Shown here in pieces: positions 26,815-38,340 of a stretch of 64,000 bases of DNA (position 1 is the stretch's first letter; each line of letters opens with the position of its first letter). Origin of the DNA: Cyclaneusma minus (lineage: Eukaryota > Ascomycota > Leotiomycetes > Marthamycetales > Marthamycetaceae); the NCBI GenBank assembly GCA_037179335.1, contig JAKZHN010000005.1, positions 1,736,001 through 1,800,000 on the forward strand, given 5' to 3'. Under the pieces are notes generated by a model. That model ran no database searches. It was not told where the DNA came from and was given only the letters and a program-made list of their open reading frames with translations. Position numbers and translations under genes: made by a program.

Positions 26815-27340
26815 ATTAAAATAGCAAAAACTTTATTTGGGTCCATTTTTATGCTATTTGGTATAATATAAAGGCTTAGATATTTGGTGCGAATAATTTT
26901 AAATTTATATTTAAAAATATTAATTTAAAGGCCTGCGTTTTTAAAATAGCGGATTATTTCCCGGATATATTTTCTATATTTTTCTAAATTGTTTGAAAAA
27001 ATTAAAAAATTATTTAAATAGTCTATATATATTTTATTTAGCAAATAAAATAAAATATTATTAATATAATATTAAAAACAAACTGGGGTATTATAAAATT
27101 TAAATAGTATAATTAATAATTTAAAAAAACTAAAGCAAATAATAAATGCTATTTTTTATTTATTAGATATAGCAATAATATTAAATTTGTTATAAATTTT
27201 GATTTTATATATAGCATTTGATTTCTTTTAATTAAAGGCAAAAAATAGCAATTTTTAGTAATAATATTATTTAGGCTTTTATAATTTTAATATATTTTAA
27301 TTTCTTTTTTTGATTTGGCTGCTAATATTAGCGGCGCTGT
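26815..27340 (-). pseudogene. Reverse transcriptase remnant (- element)
   Basis: On the - strand the frame shows APLILAAKSKKEIKIY, NYKSLNNIITKNCYFLPLI, NTPVCF, then IYIDYLNNFLIFSNNLEKY, and later SIKMDPNKVFAILIW. These are Gypsy RT blocks in order: (S)P.(L).AKK, DYR.LN..T..NRYPLPLI, NAPATF, YLDD..I(F/Y)S and the GI.MDP.KV..I..W thumb. YLDD reads YLNN. Several stops interrupt it, so it is inactive. Confidence 0.88.
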
Positions 27341-28591
27341 ATATTTAAATTTAAACTTTTAAATAAATTTATAAAAAAGCTATTTATTAAGCTATTTTCT
27401 AATATATTTCAATTTCCTTAATATAAAGGGCCGATTTTTATAATAAAATAATTTTATTTTAAATAGCAGTTTAATTTTATAATTCCAAGATCGTTTGAAA
27501 GGCAATTTATTGGCTTTTTTAGAAAGAAAAATATTTAGTATATTTTAAAGCCATTTAAAAAGCTTATTTTGAATTTTTTGTATTATTTATAATCGGGTTT
27601 TCTTTTATAAATTTGGCATTATTTTCCCCAATTATTTTGTTTAATTTATTTGTGTTTTAAAAGCTATAAATATTTCGTTTAAAATAGCAAAAAGCCAAGA
27701 AATTATTATATATTAATAAAAATAAAAAGCGTAACTTATTTGAATGCTTTTGGCCAATAATAATACGTTTTTATATAAAATTTGGCAATTTTAGGAATTT
27801 TATTTTATATATGCATAGTTCTTTTTAATTTTAAAATATTATTTAATTTTTTTACATAATTTTTATACATTGAATTGTTTTCTAATAAGCAAATATAATA
27901 AAACTAATTGCAATATTTATTTTAATATTATTTGTATTTGGCTTAAATTAATAGATATTTAATATTAGCTAAAAAATATAAATAAATATATTTAATAATA
28001 AAAATAATGATTCTTCTATTTTTCTAATAATAATATAAATTTTATTTACTATTTTTTTAGCGGGGTAAAAGAATTTTAAAAAGCTGTTGTATATTATGCG
28101 GGCTTTTATTTCGGGTTTTTTTTAAATTTGGGTTTTTTTAATCATATAAAAATCTTGTTTTAAAATAAAAATTTAATTAATTTTTTTTTACTTTGATAAA
28201 CGAATAAAATATAAAAATATCCGTTTCAAAATTGGTTTATCTAATATAAAAAATGCCGGCCTAAAAAATGCGGGAAATATTTGCTGAAAAATTGGCCTAT
28301 TTAATATAAAAAATGCCGATTTAAAAAATATAGAAAATGTTAGTTTAAAGATTGCTTTATTTCCCAATTATTTTAAAATAATATTGGGATTTTTAATAAA
28401 AATATTATTTTAAAATAAAAAAAATATATTAATGCTAGCCAATATTTATATAGAAAATATATTTTAATATAGTATTTAGGTTTTTTAATAAAGTACTTTT
28501 TTTATTTAATTAATATTAGAATTATAATATTTTAATTATGGAAATCCGAGAATTATTAAAATCGAGGGCAATGGTTTTATTAAAAAAATGC

Positions 28592-28789
28592 CTATTTTTT
28601 AATATAATTATTGATAACGATTTTTATAATTAGAATTTCTATAATTAGTAAAGCTGGTTTGCTATTAGCTAATATTAATTGCCTTAATTTGGAAAATTGT
28701 AATAAAGGCAAATGGTATTTTTTAGCAAAATTCCAATTATCAAAACCGATTTTAAAATATTTATTATTAATTAGAATAATTATAAACAA
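28592..28789 (-). pseudogene. Retropepsin-like protease remnant (- element)
   Basis: A stop-free 65-codon frame on the - strand. FDNWNFAKKYHLPLLQFSKL resembles the Gypsy protease segment after the active site (F.D..FAKKH.LPL..L), followed by an isoleucine-rich strand pattern. The active-site D(S/T)G itself is not recognisable. It lies about 1.3 kb upstream of RT on the coding strand, which fits. Confidence 0.5.
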
Positions 28790-30685
28790 ATTTATGCGCT
28801 TAGAAAATAATAAAAAATTAATTAGTATTAATTGGGAGTTTTTATTAAATTGTAATTTTAATGGAGTATTATCTTTTAGGCATTGAAATTATAAAAGTAT
28901 TATATTAATTTATAATTGGTTTTGTAAGTCTTTTTAATTGCGATTTAAATTAAAAAAAATCGATTTTTGATTATTATAAATAGCGATAGAAAAAATTTGG
29001 CTAGAATTATTATTTTGGTAATAATCTTTTTAATTTATAATATAAAAACAATTTTAATATTTTTTATAGCCATTATTTTTATATTTTTCCTAATTATTAT
29101 TATGGTTTTAATTTTTATTATTATAGCCTTTAAATTTGCTATCACGGCCTTTAAATTTGCTATTATATTTTTTAAACTTACTATTATAGTCCTTTTAATT
29201 ATTTTTGGTATTAGCTTGTTTTTTTTATATTTCCAGGTAATATAATCCGGGAGCGTGCAATAAAAATATAAATTATAATGCCTATAGTATTTTTGCTATT
29301 AATTGTTAAATATATCATACAGTATTTTTAAAAAGGCAAATAAATTTATTAAATAATTATAATTATAATTATAATTATAAATTACAGCTATAATAACGGC
29401 TTATTAAAATTAATTTAAAATTAATTTAAAATCTTTATATTTGGCGGCTTTAATACTAAATTAGTATTTTTCTAATACGCTTATTAATATTTTAAAAATA
29501 TTCAATTTATTTATTATAAATAGCGGTACCAAGTATTTTATATAAAAGCTTGATTTTATTGGCCAAGATATTTAAAACTCTAATACAAAACCCGGCCACT
29601 TTTAATTTCAAAATAAGCTAAGCCTGATTTGCTATATAGCTATAATTAGATTAAAAAGCAGGAAAAATTATATTATTTTGCTTTAGGGTATAAAAATATT
29701 ATTGGGCTTTTTTAATTTTATTTAAAATTATAAAGCTTTTTTTTAAATATTAAAAAGCATGATTAAATTTTTTAAAGCTATTTTCTATTATTAATAGAAT
29801 TATTAATAATTTAATCAAATTGGATTTTATATTAAATTTTGCAATATTTTTCCAATTGGCTAGTAATATATTAATTTTTTTTATATTTTAGATTAAAAAC
29901 GTTTTTATTAATAATTATAATGCGTCGAATTTTAAAAACCCAATTTAAAAATATTTTTTAATATTTAAATAGCTGGGTTTTATTTTCGAATAATTTTTTG
30001 GGGTTTTTAATTTTGCGGCAAAAGCGCGGGGTAAAAAAAAGGGTATAAGCGTGGGTAGGCATTGTTTTTAATTTGTTTTTTAAATGCTTATTATTATTTT
30101 TTAATTTATGGCTTTTAATTTGTAATTTGGTTCCAATAGTATTGGCTTAATTTAAATTTAAATAAAAAGCAGCAATGCTTTTATTTTGCTATTTCAATTT
30201 AAAGTTTTTATTATTAATTTTGTTATTAATATATTGCAAAAAATTATTAAATATAGTAAAAATATATTAAAATTGTTTAATTTTATTTGCAATATAAATA
30301 ATAGTTTTTTTAGCAAATTTTGTAATTAATTTAATAATAAGCAAATGTATTTTATTACTCCATTTAATAGCCTGGGCAAAAAAGGGATATACGTTTTTTA
30401 AAATAGCTATAGCAGCCATTATATAATTTGCAATAATATTTATAATATTAATTAAAATTCCAAGATTTTAAATTAAATACAAAAGCAAGGCTGGGATTAA
30501 TAGGGATAAATTTGTGCAAATAATGCTAGCATGGTTAAAAATATTAAAATTATTAAATATTAAAATTGGGATTTAAATTAGAATTGCGCAATGCGTTATT
30601 ATTGCAAAATCAAAAATTGTATTTATAATTATAAAAATTAAGAATTTTTAGAATTTTTTAAATTAATTAATAAAAAGAGCTTATA

Positions 30686-30882
30686 AATTATTATAGCGCG
30701 AGGCAAAAATCGAGATAAAAATCAAAATAAATTAATATTGTAAATTGGAAAGGGAAGTTTTTCAGCCGGATAGGATTATAAAAGTCCCTTTAAAAATTTA
30801 CGGCGCTAAAAAGTGCCGGGGATCACGTGCTAGGCACGTGCGTGCTTAAGGCATTAAAGCAAGTCAGTACCAAGACAATTAT
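30686..30882 (-). repeat. LTR copy B (5' LTR of the - element)
   Basis: Direct repeat of copy A. It keeps a palindromic core, CACGTGCTAGGCACGTG (about 30,824-30,840), which in copy A reads TATATGCCGGGCATATG, transitions only. It lies about 150 bp inside the right border of the AT block, so mutation spreads only a little past the element. Confidence 0.8.
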
Positions 30883-31030
30883 TTATAAATAAAAAAGAAT
30901 TTAAATTTAAAAATAGCTATTTTAAATATTTAAATTTAAAGCGTAAATAATAATTAAATTAAAATAAAAAAATGGCTTTTATAATTTTAGAAATTAAATT
31001 CTAAAATAATATTTTGCTATTGGCTAATTA

Positions 31031-33612
31031 AATAAAAATGGAGTTTCGAATCGCTTCAGACCGCGTCGGGCTGTTCTGGCTTTTTTCGATTTATTGCGCA
31101 TCGATAGGTGGTCGAAAGCGTGGCGCGCGCCTTTGGCGCGCCGTGCACAATATTGGCTGAAGCTTGAAATGAATCCTCCATCCATGTTCCATGCCGTCAT
31201 GCACGAGGAGCTCGAGTTAGGAGATGGATCAATAATAATTCTTCGCTCTAACGCTTGTTTTTCTTCTCCATGTCGCATTTTCACGGGCAGGTAAAATCTA
31301 TCCAAGCCGACGCTATGGCGACGACACTGCGACGCCTTTACTTTCTGTCATGTTTCGAAACTCCTCGACGGAGCTGTGCAAAACTGCTTCGCAGCCATAG
31401 CATTGGTTGAGGCCCTTTTCGGCTTCAATTAGCCTGCACGACGATCGACTTGTAGCCCCCAAAGACTATGTTGAAGACAACATTGAAGCTAAAAAGGATA
31501 TCCTTGGAAACTGTCGAGACTTCTAGAGTGGAGCGGGCCTAGTCGGCTCAGAATTGTCCAGGGTATCCCGTCAACACCAACGGCGGGCTGGAACTGTCGA
31601 ACGGGTATCTGGGTGGACGAAGTCAGAGTTCCCAGCATGCGGGGACTAATTGGGGACTCCGTAAACTACACCACCCTCTCCAACTCCCCTTCTTCCCAGG
31701 AGAGGGGGCAATGTCAACTTAGGGATTTTATTTCAAGATTTGGCACCGCTAACAGGGTGGCACGGGCCAATAAGCGAAAAACTTTTTCTAAAAGCCATTA
31801 GTGGGCGATCTAACAGGTATGGCACAGGCCAGTATACCCTGCTAGCGGTGCCAAATCTTGAAAACAAATCCCTAAGTTGACATTGCCCTCTCTCCTGAGA
31901 AGGGGTGGGAGAGAGCGGCGTAGTTTACGAAGTCCTCAATTAAGTCCTTATTCTGACTTTCAAGGTCTTCAAGTCTTGCCAGTCCTAGCCGGTGATACGC
32001 TCAGCTGTTCACAGTAGGGCAGTGCTGGAGGCGCCGACTTTGGGCTTCGACCAGAAGAGCGTTCGTCGGAATTTCATCCGCCCAACGAATCGACATCTCC
32101 ACAAACCTTCGATGCGCTACGAAGCCAGTCCAATGGTCCCGGCAATATATGACGGACATTCCAGGATCAATCAAAAAGATAGGGCTAGGGAGCAGATTGC
32201 CTCAAGTGTACGATTGGCGTTCGCATCGTTACAACGAGGCCTCCGGTTGCCGTCCTATCGCCCATGATTCCCCGGGAGACAAACTTGGCCTTGTCATCAT
32301 TCGCTGCCGGAAACTTGCACGACCGCTGGCTGCACGAGCACAATGGGCAGGCCAATGACTTGAAGCGGATGCCGACCACCCATGCCTCCCGCAACCCTCT
32401 CACCACCGTCCTTGTCCCGATCTGGCAGTATTGTGGCCGGGAGCTGGTCCTACTGGTTTTTGCCTGTCCCTCCCAAACGTTGCGATGGTATGAGCATGAC
32501 CAGGGAGCGGACTCGGATACCAGAGCAAGTCAGAAGGGGCTCTGGCAAATTGACACCCAAAGGCGCGGGATGACACACGCAGAGAGCAGAGCAGGAGAGC
32601 CCAACGACTTGAAGAAGACCTGAAAGTTGATAGAGTATTTCTCTCGCGGCGGTTGACGCAGCACGTGTATTATCACCGTCTCATCAGACCCGTTTCCCGT
32701 CACGCCCGTGTATCTCGGTCTGTCGAATCTTGGCTCCTGATTTGGCAGAAGATCTGTATTGCTCATGCTCACGCAGGCTGGTGTACCCAGTCCCCGAAAA
32801 TGGTGCCCAACCTGAACCAGGGCTGTTCGGATGGCTGGCGCTCTTCCTGGCGCTCAGTTCCTTGGCCGGTCGTCTTCCCGCCGCTTCGCATCCGCCTTGC
32901 TTTGGCGAGCGTATGTCGACTTCAAGGGGACGCTCCTCGGCCGGCCTGTCCAGTAGTGTCGTCAGTTTCTGGTCTCGAGCTCTCTCCACTTGCCTGGTGG
33001 AGCTTGGTGCCCGCGGGCAGGCCTGCGTGCCGTCTGGCGCCATAATGCGGGCCTTGACCCTTCCCACTTGGCCTGTTTGGGCAGTGTGGCCATGTATTTG
33101 CTCGATTTGCTCGCCATGTTTATTGTAGCCGTTCCCGCCGTTATTTGCGTGGTCCGTCCGCACGGTGCTGCGCATGGCTGGGCTCGCTCGGGGAAAATGA
33201 TTTTATTTTGACTCTCTCGTGGGACAGGGTATCGCTGATTTCCCTTTTGGATAAGTGGCAGGAGAGCTGGATAAGAGAGGGCCGGACCCGCTATTGCGAA
33301 GATCCCATCCCACTTTACACTGTACATTGATGCCCCGACCATACAAATGCCCATCCCCCCCATCTGAACACAGACTCCGGCACAAGTCAAGCCTCATCAG
33401 TGCTTGCATCCATCCACGCCCAACTCCAAATTCTCGCCACCAGCTGTTGCTCTCTTCCAGCTGTTCACTCATCTATTCTTCCCCTCCGCACGGCTGTGTA
33501 TCTTTGAAAAGATCGACGGCCGCAAGTATCCCCGCTCACCGCTACCGTCCCAAGAAAAGGCTCTCCCACTACTGCCCGAGCTGCCCGCACTTAGCAGCAC
33601 CCACGCGAGACC
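31031..33612. other. Right flank of the AT block and upstream region of the bZIP gene
   Basis: Apart from the inverted-repeat element I see no supported gene. Open frames of 130-163 codons overlap on both strands at 32.6-33.4 kb with no family motifs, and could lie in a long 5' leader of the bZIP gene. The last 250 bp before the ATG are CT-rich. Confidence 0.4.
31643..31948. mobile_element. MITE-like inverted-repeat element
   Basis: Left arm 31,643-31,757 and right arm 31,837-31,948 are near-perfect inverted repeats (about 112-115 bp) around a loop of about 79 bp. Both arms contain, in matching order, GTAAACTAC, AGGGCAATGTCAACTTAGGGATTT (or its near copy), and CAAGATTTGGCACCGCTA. Differences are scattered substitutions and a few single-base gaps. 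Outer ends read GGACTAATTGGGGACT and, inverted, GGACTTAATTGAGGACT. There is no transposase ORF. A target-site duplication is not clear from the flanks. It could fold as one long hairpin if transcribed. Confidence 0.8.
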
Positions 33613-35534
33613 ATGGCTACTTTCCAAATGCCCAGCTACTACCGCCAGTCGCCCTTGACCGTCGACACGCACCCGCAGAAGTTCTTTGAGGATGACGACA
33701 ATAGCATACTCGACGAGAACATCCTCGACAACGGCGCCCTAGACTCCGGCCTCGAGATGTCCCCGCCCATGGACGGCAGCCGGCGAGACTCTTTCGCTGT
33801 CTCAACGACCCTCTTCTCGCCCAAGAGCGAAGACTGGCACCATGTCGACATGCAGCCCTCGATGTCCCATGGTTCGAATAATCCCTTCATCGGACACAGC
33901 AATAATCCCTTCATGCGCCTGCCTCCCGCACAAGCTGCGACCTATGGACACCAGACCCAAGCATGGGCGATGACAGATAGCTCTGGAGCATGCACGCCTA
34001 TGCAGCATTTTGACGGACTTCCAGCTGAGTTCGACAACAACGTTTACCAGCCGATGCAAGCCCAGGCGCCCTTCGCCCAAAATGTACCACTCTACTCCGC
34101 CGCAAGCACGAGCAATGGTTCCATGCCTACCTCACCCGACCATATGGAGCATCGTGGTATACCCAAGCAATTGCGCAGCCCGACCTTAAGATCGCACTCG
34201 CCGCTGCTGAGGAGAGATGGGATTCGAAAGAAGAACGCTCGATTCGAGATTCCCGCCGAACGCAACCTTCTCAACATCGACCAGCTTATTTCTCAGTCCA
34301 CCGACGAGGTAGAGATCAAGGAGCTCAAGCAGCAGAAGCGTCTGTTGAGGAACAGACAAGCAGCGTATGAAACCCTCCGTGTGGTGTCCCCTTATTTGGT
34401 TCTTTATTTGGTTACGTCACTGCCCAAACTTCTCATCCACTAATCCCATTTATTAGACTTGATTCTCGTCAACGTAAAAAGCAGCATACCGAAAGGCTCG
34501 AGGACGAAAAGAAGCACTATACCGCTGCAATCCATGAGCTTGAGGACGACCTGGCTGAAGCGAAGATGGCTTTGGACGAGTGGGCTCGAAAGGAACAGCA
34601 ATGGTGCCAGATGCTTGAAAACTTGCAGTTGGAGAAAGAGGAAATGGTCCGAGCCCATACTCTCGAGACTGGTGACCTCCGGAAGAAAGTCAGTGTCCTG
34701 ACGGACGCGGTCCAGAAGCTCGAGAGTCATGCCATACCAGCTCCAAGGACAAACACCTTCACTAATGAATTTGGTGACATCGACACTCTCACTATGGACG
34801 GCGCTTGGGACAGTATCTCCTTTCTTAACGACTACCCCCTCGACAACGATGTCCAAAAGTCATCGACGTCGATGGTCACCGTCAAGAAAGCCGAGACTCC
34901 TCTCGTCAGCGAGCAGGACAAGCCAGCCGCACAGGGCTTGTTGCTTATGTTGCTTCTCGTCGGTGCTTTCGTCGCTTCCAAAGGCTCGTCCCCAAGTATT
35001 CCCCGTATGTCGGACGATGTTCGAGCTGCTTCTGCTACTCTGCTGGAGGATGTGTTCAAGGATGCTGGTGTCGCTCAGTCTAATGACCACGCTACCAGCG
35101 TCATTCCTCACTCCGCTCCTCTACCTTCCGGGAACTCTTGGTCAACTTCCATGAATGGTGTCTCTGCCGATCCAAACGCTATGGTTGGCGTAAGCTCGTC
35201 AGTCCTCGGTGACCTGACTGATAGCCTCGCCCAACCATCTGAAGAACAACAGAATGATCAGCTTTTCTCCCTCTCGGTCGAGCAGTATAACGGCATTACT
35301 TCCCAGGATTTCCTGCGAAGCTCACCTCCCAAATCGACATCTCAAGGACGACGCAACCTCGCCGAATCTCTCGCTGCGATGCGTTCGAACAGCAAACAGT
35401 CAGCTGCAGAAGTGTACACGCGTTCCTTGTTATGGGACCGGGTTCCCAGCGAAGTCGTTCGCAATTTCGCCAAACTCGTCTCGGAGTGCAATTCTGGAAA
35501 TACTCCAGAGTCGATAGATGAATCAGTTGGCTGA
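33613..35534 (+). CDS. bZIP transcription factor
   Basis: Nuclear DNA-binding regulator. Exons are 33613-34364 and 34457-35534, giving 609 residues. The intron cuts the basic region. Splicing joins LLRNRQAA to LDSRQRKKQH, giving the bZIP signature NxxAAxxSR at about residues 246-254. A long leucine/coiled-coil zone follows (LEDEKKHYTAAIHELEDDL, then ENLQLEKEEM), to about residue 320. Upstream is an acidic, Ser/Pro/Gln-rich N terminus that includes two NNPF repeats. A hydrophobic stretch, LLLMLLLVGAFVA (about residues 410-422), is too short to be a certain membrane anchor but is characteristic of this fungal bZIP group; the arrangement recalls MeaB-type nitrogen regulators, which I do not assert. 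Intron retention would end the protein at residue 276, without a complete basic region or zipper. The start is the first ATG, in good context (ACCATGG). Confidence 0.88.
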
Positions 35535-38340
35535 ATCATCACATTGGCAACTGCCACCAAGACCTCTCCTCTGTCACGAAAATGATTTCTATGTCGAATG
35601 AATATGGCTATGGGAGACGAATTGCTCACGCATTGGATTGATTTTCCACCATGTCAAAGTTAGCAAGCGTTGCCTTTCCTCATTTTCGTGTGCAGAAATT
35701 TTCCAGCGCAGCGTCAAGGTTTACGGCTGCAAATACGAAGGAACGAAGGAAATGAAGAAGAAATGCTCGGCCCCAAAACTGGATTTGGAGGTGGATGTAA
35801 ATTGTGCCCGCAAGGGCAGCGGGGCCGAGGCAGCTTCAGGGATACGGCTTTTCTATTTTATCACGGCAAGGGATTCTGCTTTTTATCACCTCTACGACTC
35901 TCTCACGATACCTCACGATAACGACATGACACACACCTTCAAGACACCACGATATCTCACGATTACCACACCCCATGTTTCTCACGAAAGAGTCACGAAG
36001 AAATGGCAGCGACAGTACAGCAAGAAAGTCACAGCAACAGTCACCAGCGAACAATTGTTTCGCCAGCTTCTTCACTCATGGATATTTTTTGGATACTTTG
36101 AGCTATTTTGCTTTTCTCATATCTTTGGTCTTTAGCCTTCTTGACATGTGTTTACAGTTTTCTGACGGGGCCAACGGCTGGTGTGGGGAAAGAAATCTAG
36201 GCGGGATGGAAAGGGTTGTAATATGACTGTCAACACACTGGAGTTGCTATGATCTCTTGTCTTCAGGGCGTTCTTGTCCGATTTGCTCTGGAGCTTCTCC
36301 ATCATCTGCCACACGCTGATAGTCGCGCCAATACCACAATATCACGTCGTACCTCTTCGTCGGAAAAGACCTTGATTTTTAGCGCTGCCGTGACTTCTGA
36401 GTTCGGTCCTTCGTAAATTGAACCACGCGGGTAGTCTAACGGAATTTGTTTCACTTCTAAGTCAAGCTATTCTAAGTAGTTCCCGCGAACTAGCAGCGGC
36501 AGCAGTGCTCATGACAAGCAGATACTGGACTCCGAACCGCAGGTACCTCACATGTTTTCTCCACCATGTTCCTATATTTCTCCGGGGATCGGGTCCCAGC
36601 CTCCCCCCTCGATGAGCGATCTTAGATCCCGATCGAACGAACGAAATAGCCAGCTTATGAATTACAAGAATACATAGTCAATACATGATAGTCCAAGAAC
36701 CACTCAAGGCCCGACAAAGGCTCCATTCTATAAAGTACCGCGAACGTCTCTCTCTCTCTCAAGGAGCTTTACACCCTTCCTGTAAGACACCCGTTCCCAA
36801 GCGAATGGCTGGCGGGGCGTCACGACATCGGGCGTGACATGTGCGCTTCGAGGTGCGGTGATCTGCGTGTTCTGCTGCGAGTGCGTGGGCTTTTGAGTTG
36901 TATGCAATATGCAATATGCAATATGCAATATGCAATCTTTGGTATTGGGTACACATTACGAATTGGGGGTGCGGATCATGAACACTCATGAAAGGTTTTA
37001 CTGCTGCTACGCATGGCATAGCGCATGCTCGGGAAGACCGGTTTGGCGGGATTGGAGGTCCGTTGGGCTGCTATGAGTTTTTGTGATGAGTTTGGACAAT
37101 TTGATGAACTTTGATTACCTATCTTGAATCTTGGATGGAGGGGTGTTGGAGGATGGGAGGGCTTGGGGGTGAGGGAGTTGGGGGGATTCGAGGCGAGCGA
37201 GGATTTTCGGACTCGGGAGTTCTGCGGTATGGAGGAATTGGAAGATGGCTGGATAATCTGGGCGGTACGGGACTACTACTGTGCGAACGTGAGGTACAGA
37301 TGCCATGTTGACGCCGCAGCTGAAGGCGGGGACCCCGGGTAAAGTCCTGATCAATGAGGTGCTGGCGGATGCAGTCGACTCGACTTGTTCGTTTCACCTG
37401 ACCTCGACCGCATGTCACTATTTACGATTCGACCGTCGGCCATCCACTCACGAAAAGCCGCGACGCTGTCAAAATCATGGTAGAATTTTGCAGTTAAAAT
37501 GTAACATCGAGGCCCGATTAGTGGTTCGCCAGCAAAACATGCGATCGGGAAAGAGAGCAAGAATAGGCAGAATGGCTTCGTTCCGCGAGGCGCACACTCC
37601 ATTCGTTCATGCCCACCACACCCTCGGTCCCTCGACCCCACCCCAACGCAGCCATCCACCACACCCTCCCAACTTGGAAGCCCCAAGCACCAATGAAAGT
37701 CGGCACACTGCATCGCGATCACGCGAAAGCCATCTCACCCTCCCTCGAAACTCCCGGCATTTTCCTCTTTTGCGAGCCGTCTGCGCCCACCCTGCTGCGA
37801 GCGCGCCGAATCGCCTGCCGCAAGCCGCCTGACGCACTGAACTCGCTATCGGCTCTCGTTCTGGGAGGACGAAATACAAACCGCTGGTTGGGAACATGTT
37901 CGCCTGCTGCAGCCATGGGGCGCCCATGAGCAGGGCCTGTAATAAGGCGAAAGGCCGTAAGACCTCGGCTGCGCGCCTCCATTGGTATTTTCTGCAGCGG
38001 TGCTGTGGAAGGCCCGCTGCTTCCTGCTGCTGCCGTAGCATTCGAGACGGCCGGCTTTTGGGCGGACTTGGGCAGGAATCGAGGCAATCCTGCTGGATCG
38101 TAATCTGTTCTACGCAGTATGTATTTTTGGTGATAAGAGGCTTGAATCCTGTTGGTCTTTGCGAACTGACGATGGATGCTTGAGTGTGCAGCAGCCCGGC
38201 GCTTTTCCAGCTTGCTCACAGGATGATATTCTCATATCGCGAGACCTTGATGCTACGCCCCAGTCCGGCTTCTACCAACCGTCTCGCCGCAACCCATGAC
38301 ACTGAATGGGTAAGAACCGGACCCCCACTGCCCAAGAGGC
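35535..38340. other. Gene-poor interval with a heptanucleotide repeat
   Basis: No gene with family support. A - strand open frame of 166 codons (37719-38219), starting MSKLEKRRAAAHSSIHRQFA, is the best candidate for a small uncharacterised gene just beyond the 3' end of the Sel1 gene. It overlaps frames on the other strand of similar length, so I do not call it. Confidence 0.35.
36901..36936. repeat. Tandem repeat (TATGCAA)x5
   Basis: Five perfect head-to-tail copies of TATGCAA. It is a likely length-variable microsatellite. Confidence 0.9.

Larger units (their letters stand above)
23990..30890 (-). mobile_element. Degraded Ty3/Gypsy LTR retrotransposon, - strand copy
   Basis: About 6.9 kb from LTR to LTR. 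On the - strand the domains run protease (about 28.79-28.59 kb), RT (27.34-26.81), RNase H (26.53-26.25) and integrase (25.43-24.78), the Gypsy order. The 5' LTR is at 30.69-30.88 kb and the 3' LTR at 24.00-24.20 kb. Frames are broken by many stops. The + strand of this element is T- and G-rich while the + element is A-rich, consistent with opposite orientation of A-rich coding strands. No intact ORF remains. Confidence 0.82.
15906..31030. repeat. AT-rich, RIP-like degenerate repeat block
   Basis: About 15 kb in which G and C fall to a small minority and open frames all but vanish. Both borders are sharp: near 15,908 on the left and near 31,030 on the right, where ordinary coding-like composition returns within tens of bases. 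Inside, conceptual translation interrupted by stops still shows Ty3/Gypsy polyprotein segments on both strands, and two LTR copies differ almost only by transitions. This is the expected result of RIP on retrotransposons. No functional gene is visible inside. The stretch 21.8-24.0 kb holds A-rich decayed sequence that I could not assign to a family. Confidence 0.9.

Noticed and set aside
28611..29245. + strand open frames of about 90 codons at 28.6-29.2 kb as membrane peptides
   Set aside because: Their Ile/Phe/Leu richness follows from AT-rich composition; one of them overlaps the protease remnant read on the opposite strand.
32653..33390. Overlapping frames of 130-163 codons upstream of the bZIP gene
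   Set aside because: They occur in several frames on both strands at once, typical of GC-balanced noncoding DNA, and carry no recognisable domain.
36901..36936. Heptanucleotide array as a telomere-like or CRISPR-like repeat
   Set aside because: The unit TATGCAA is not telomeric, there are no spacers, and fungi lack CRISPR arrays; it is a plain microsatellite.
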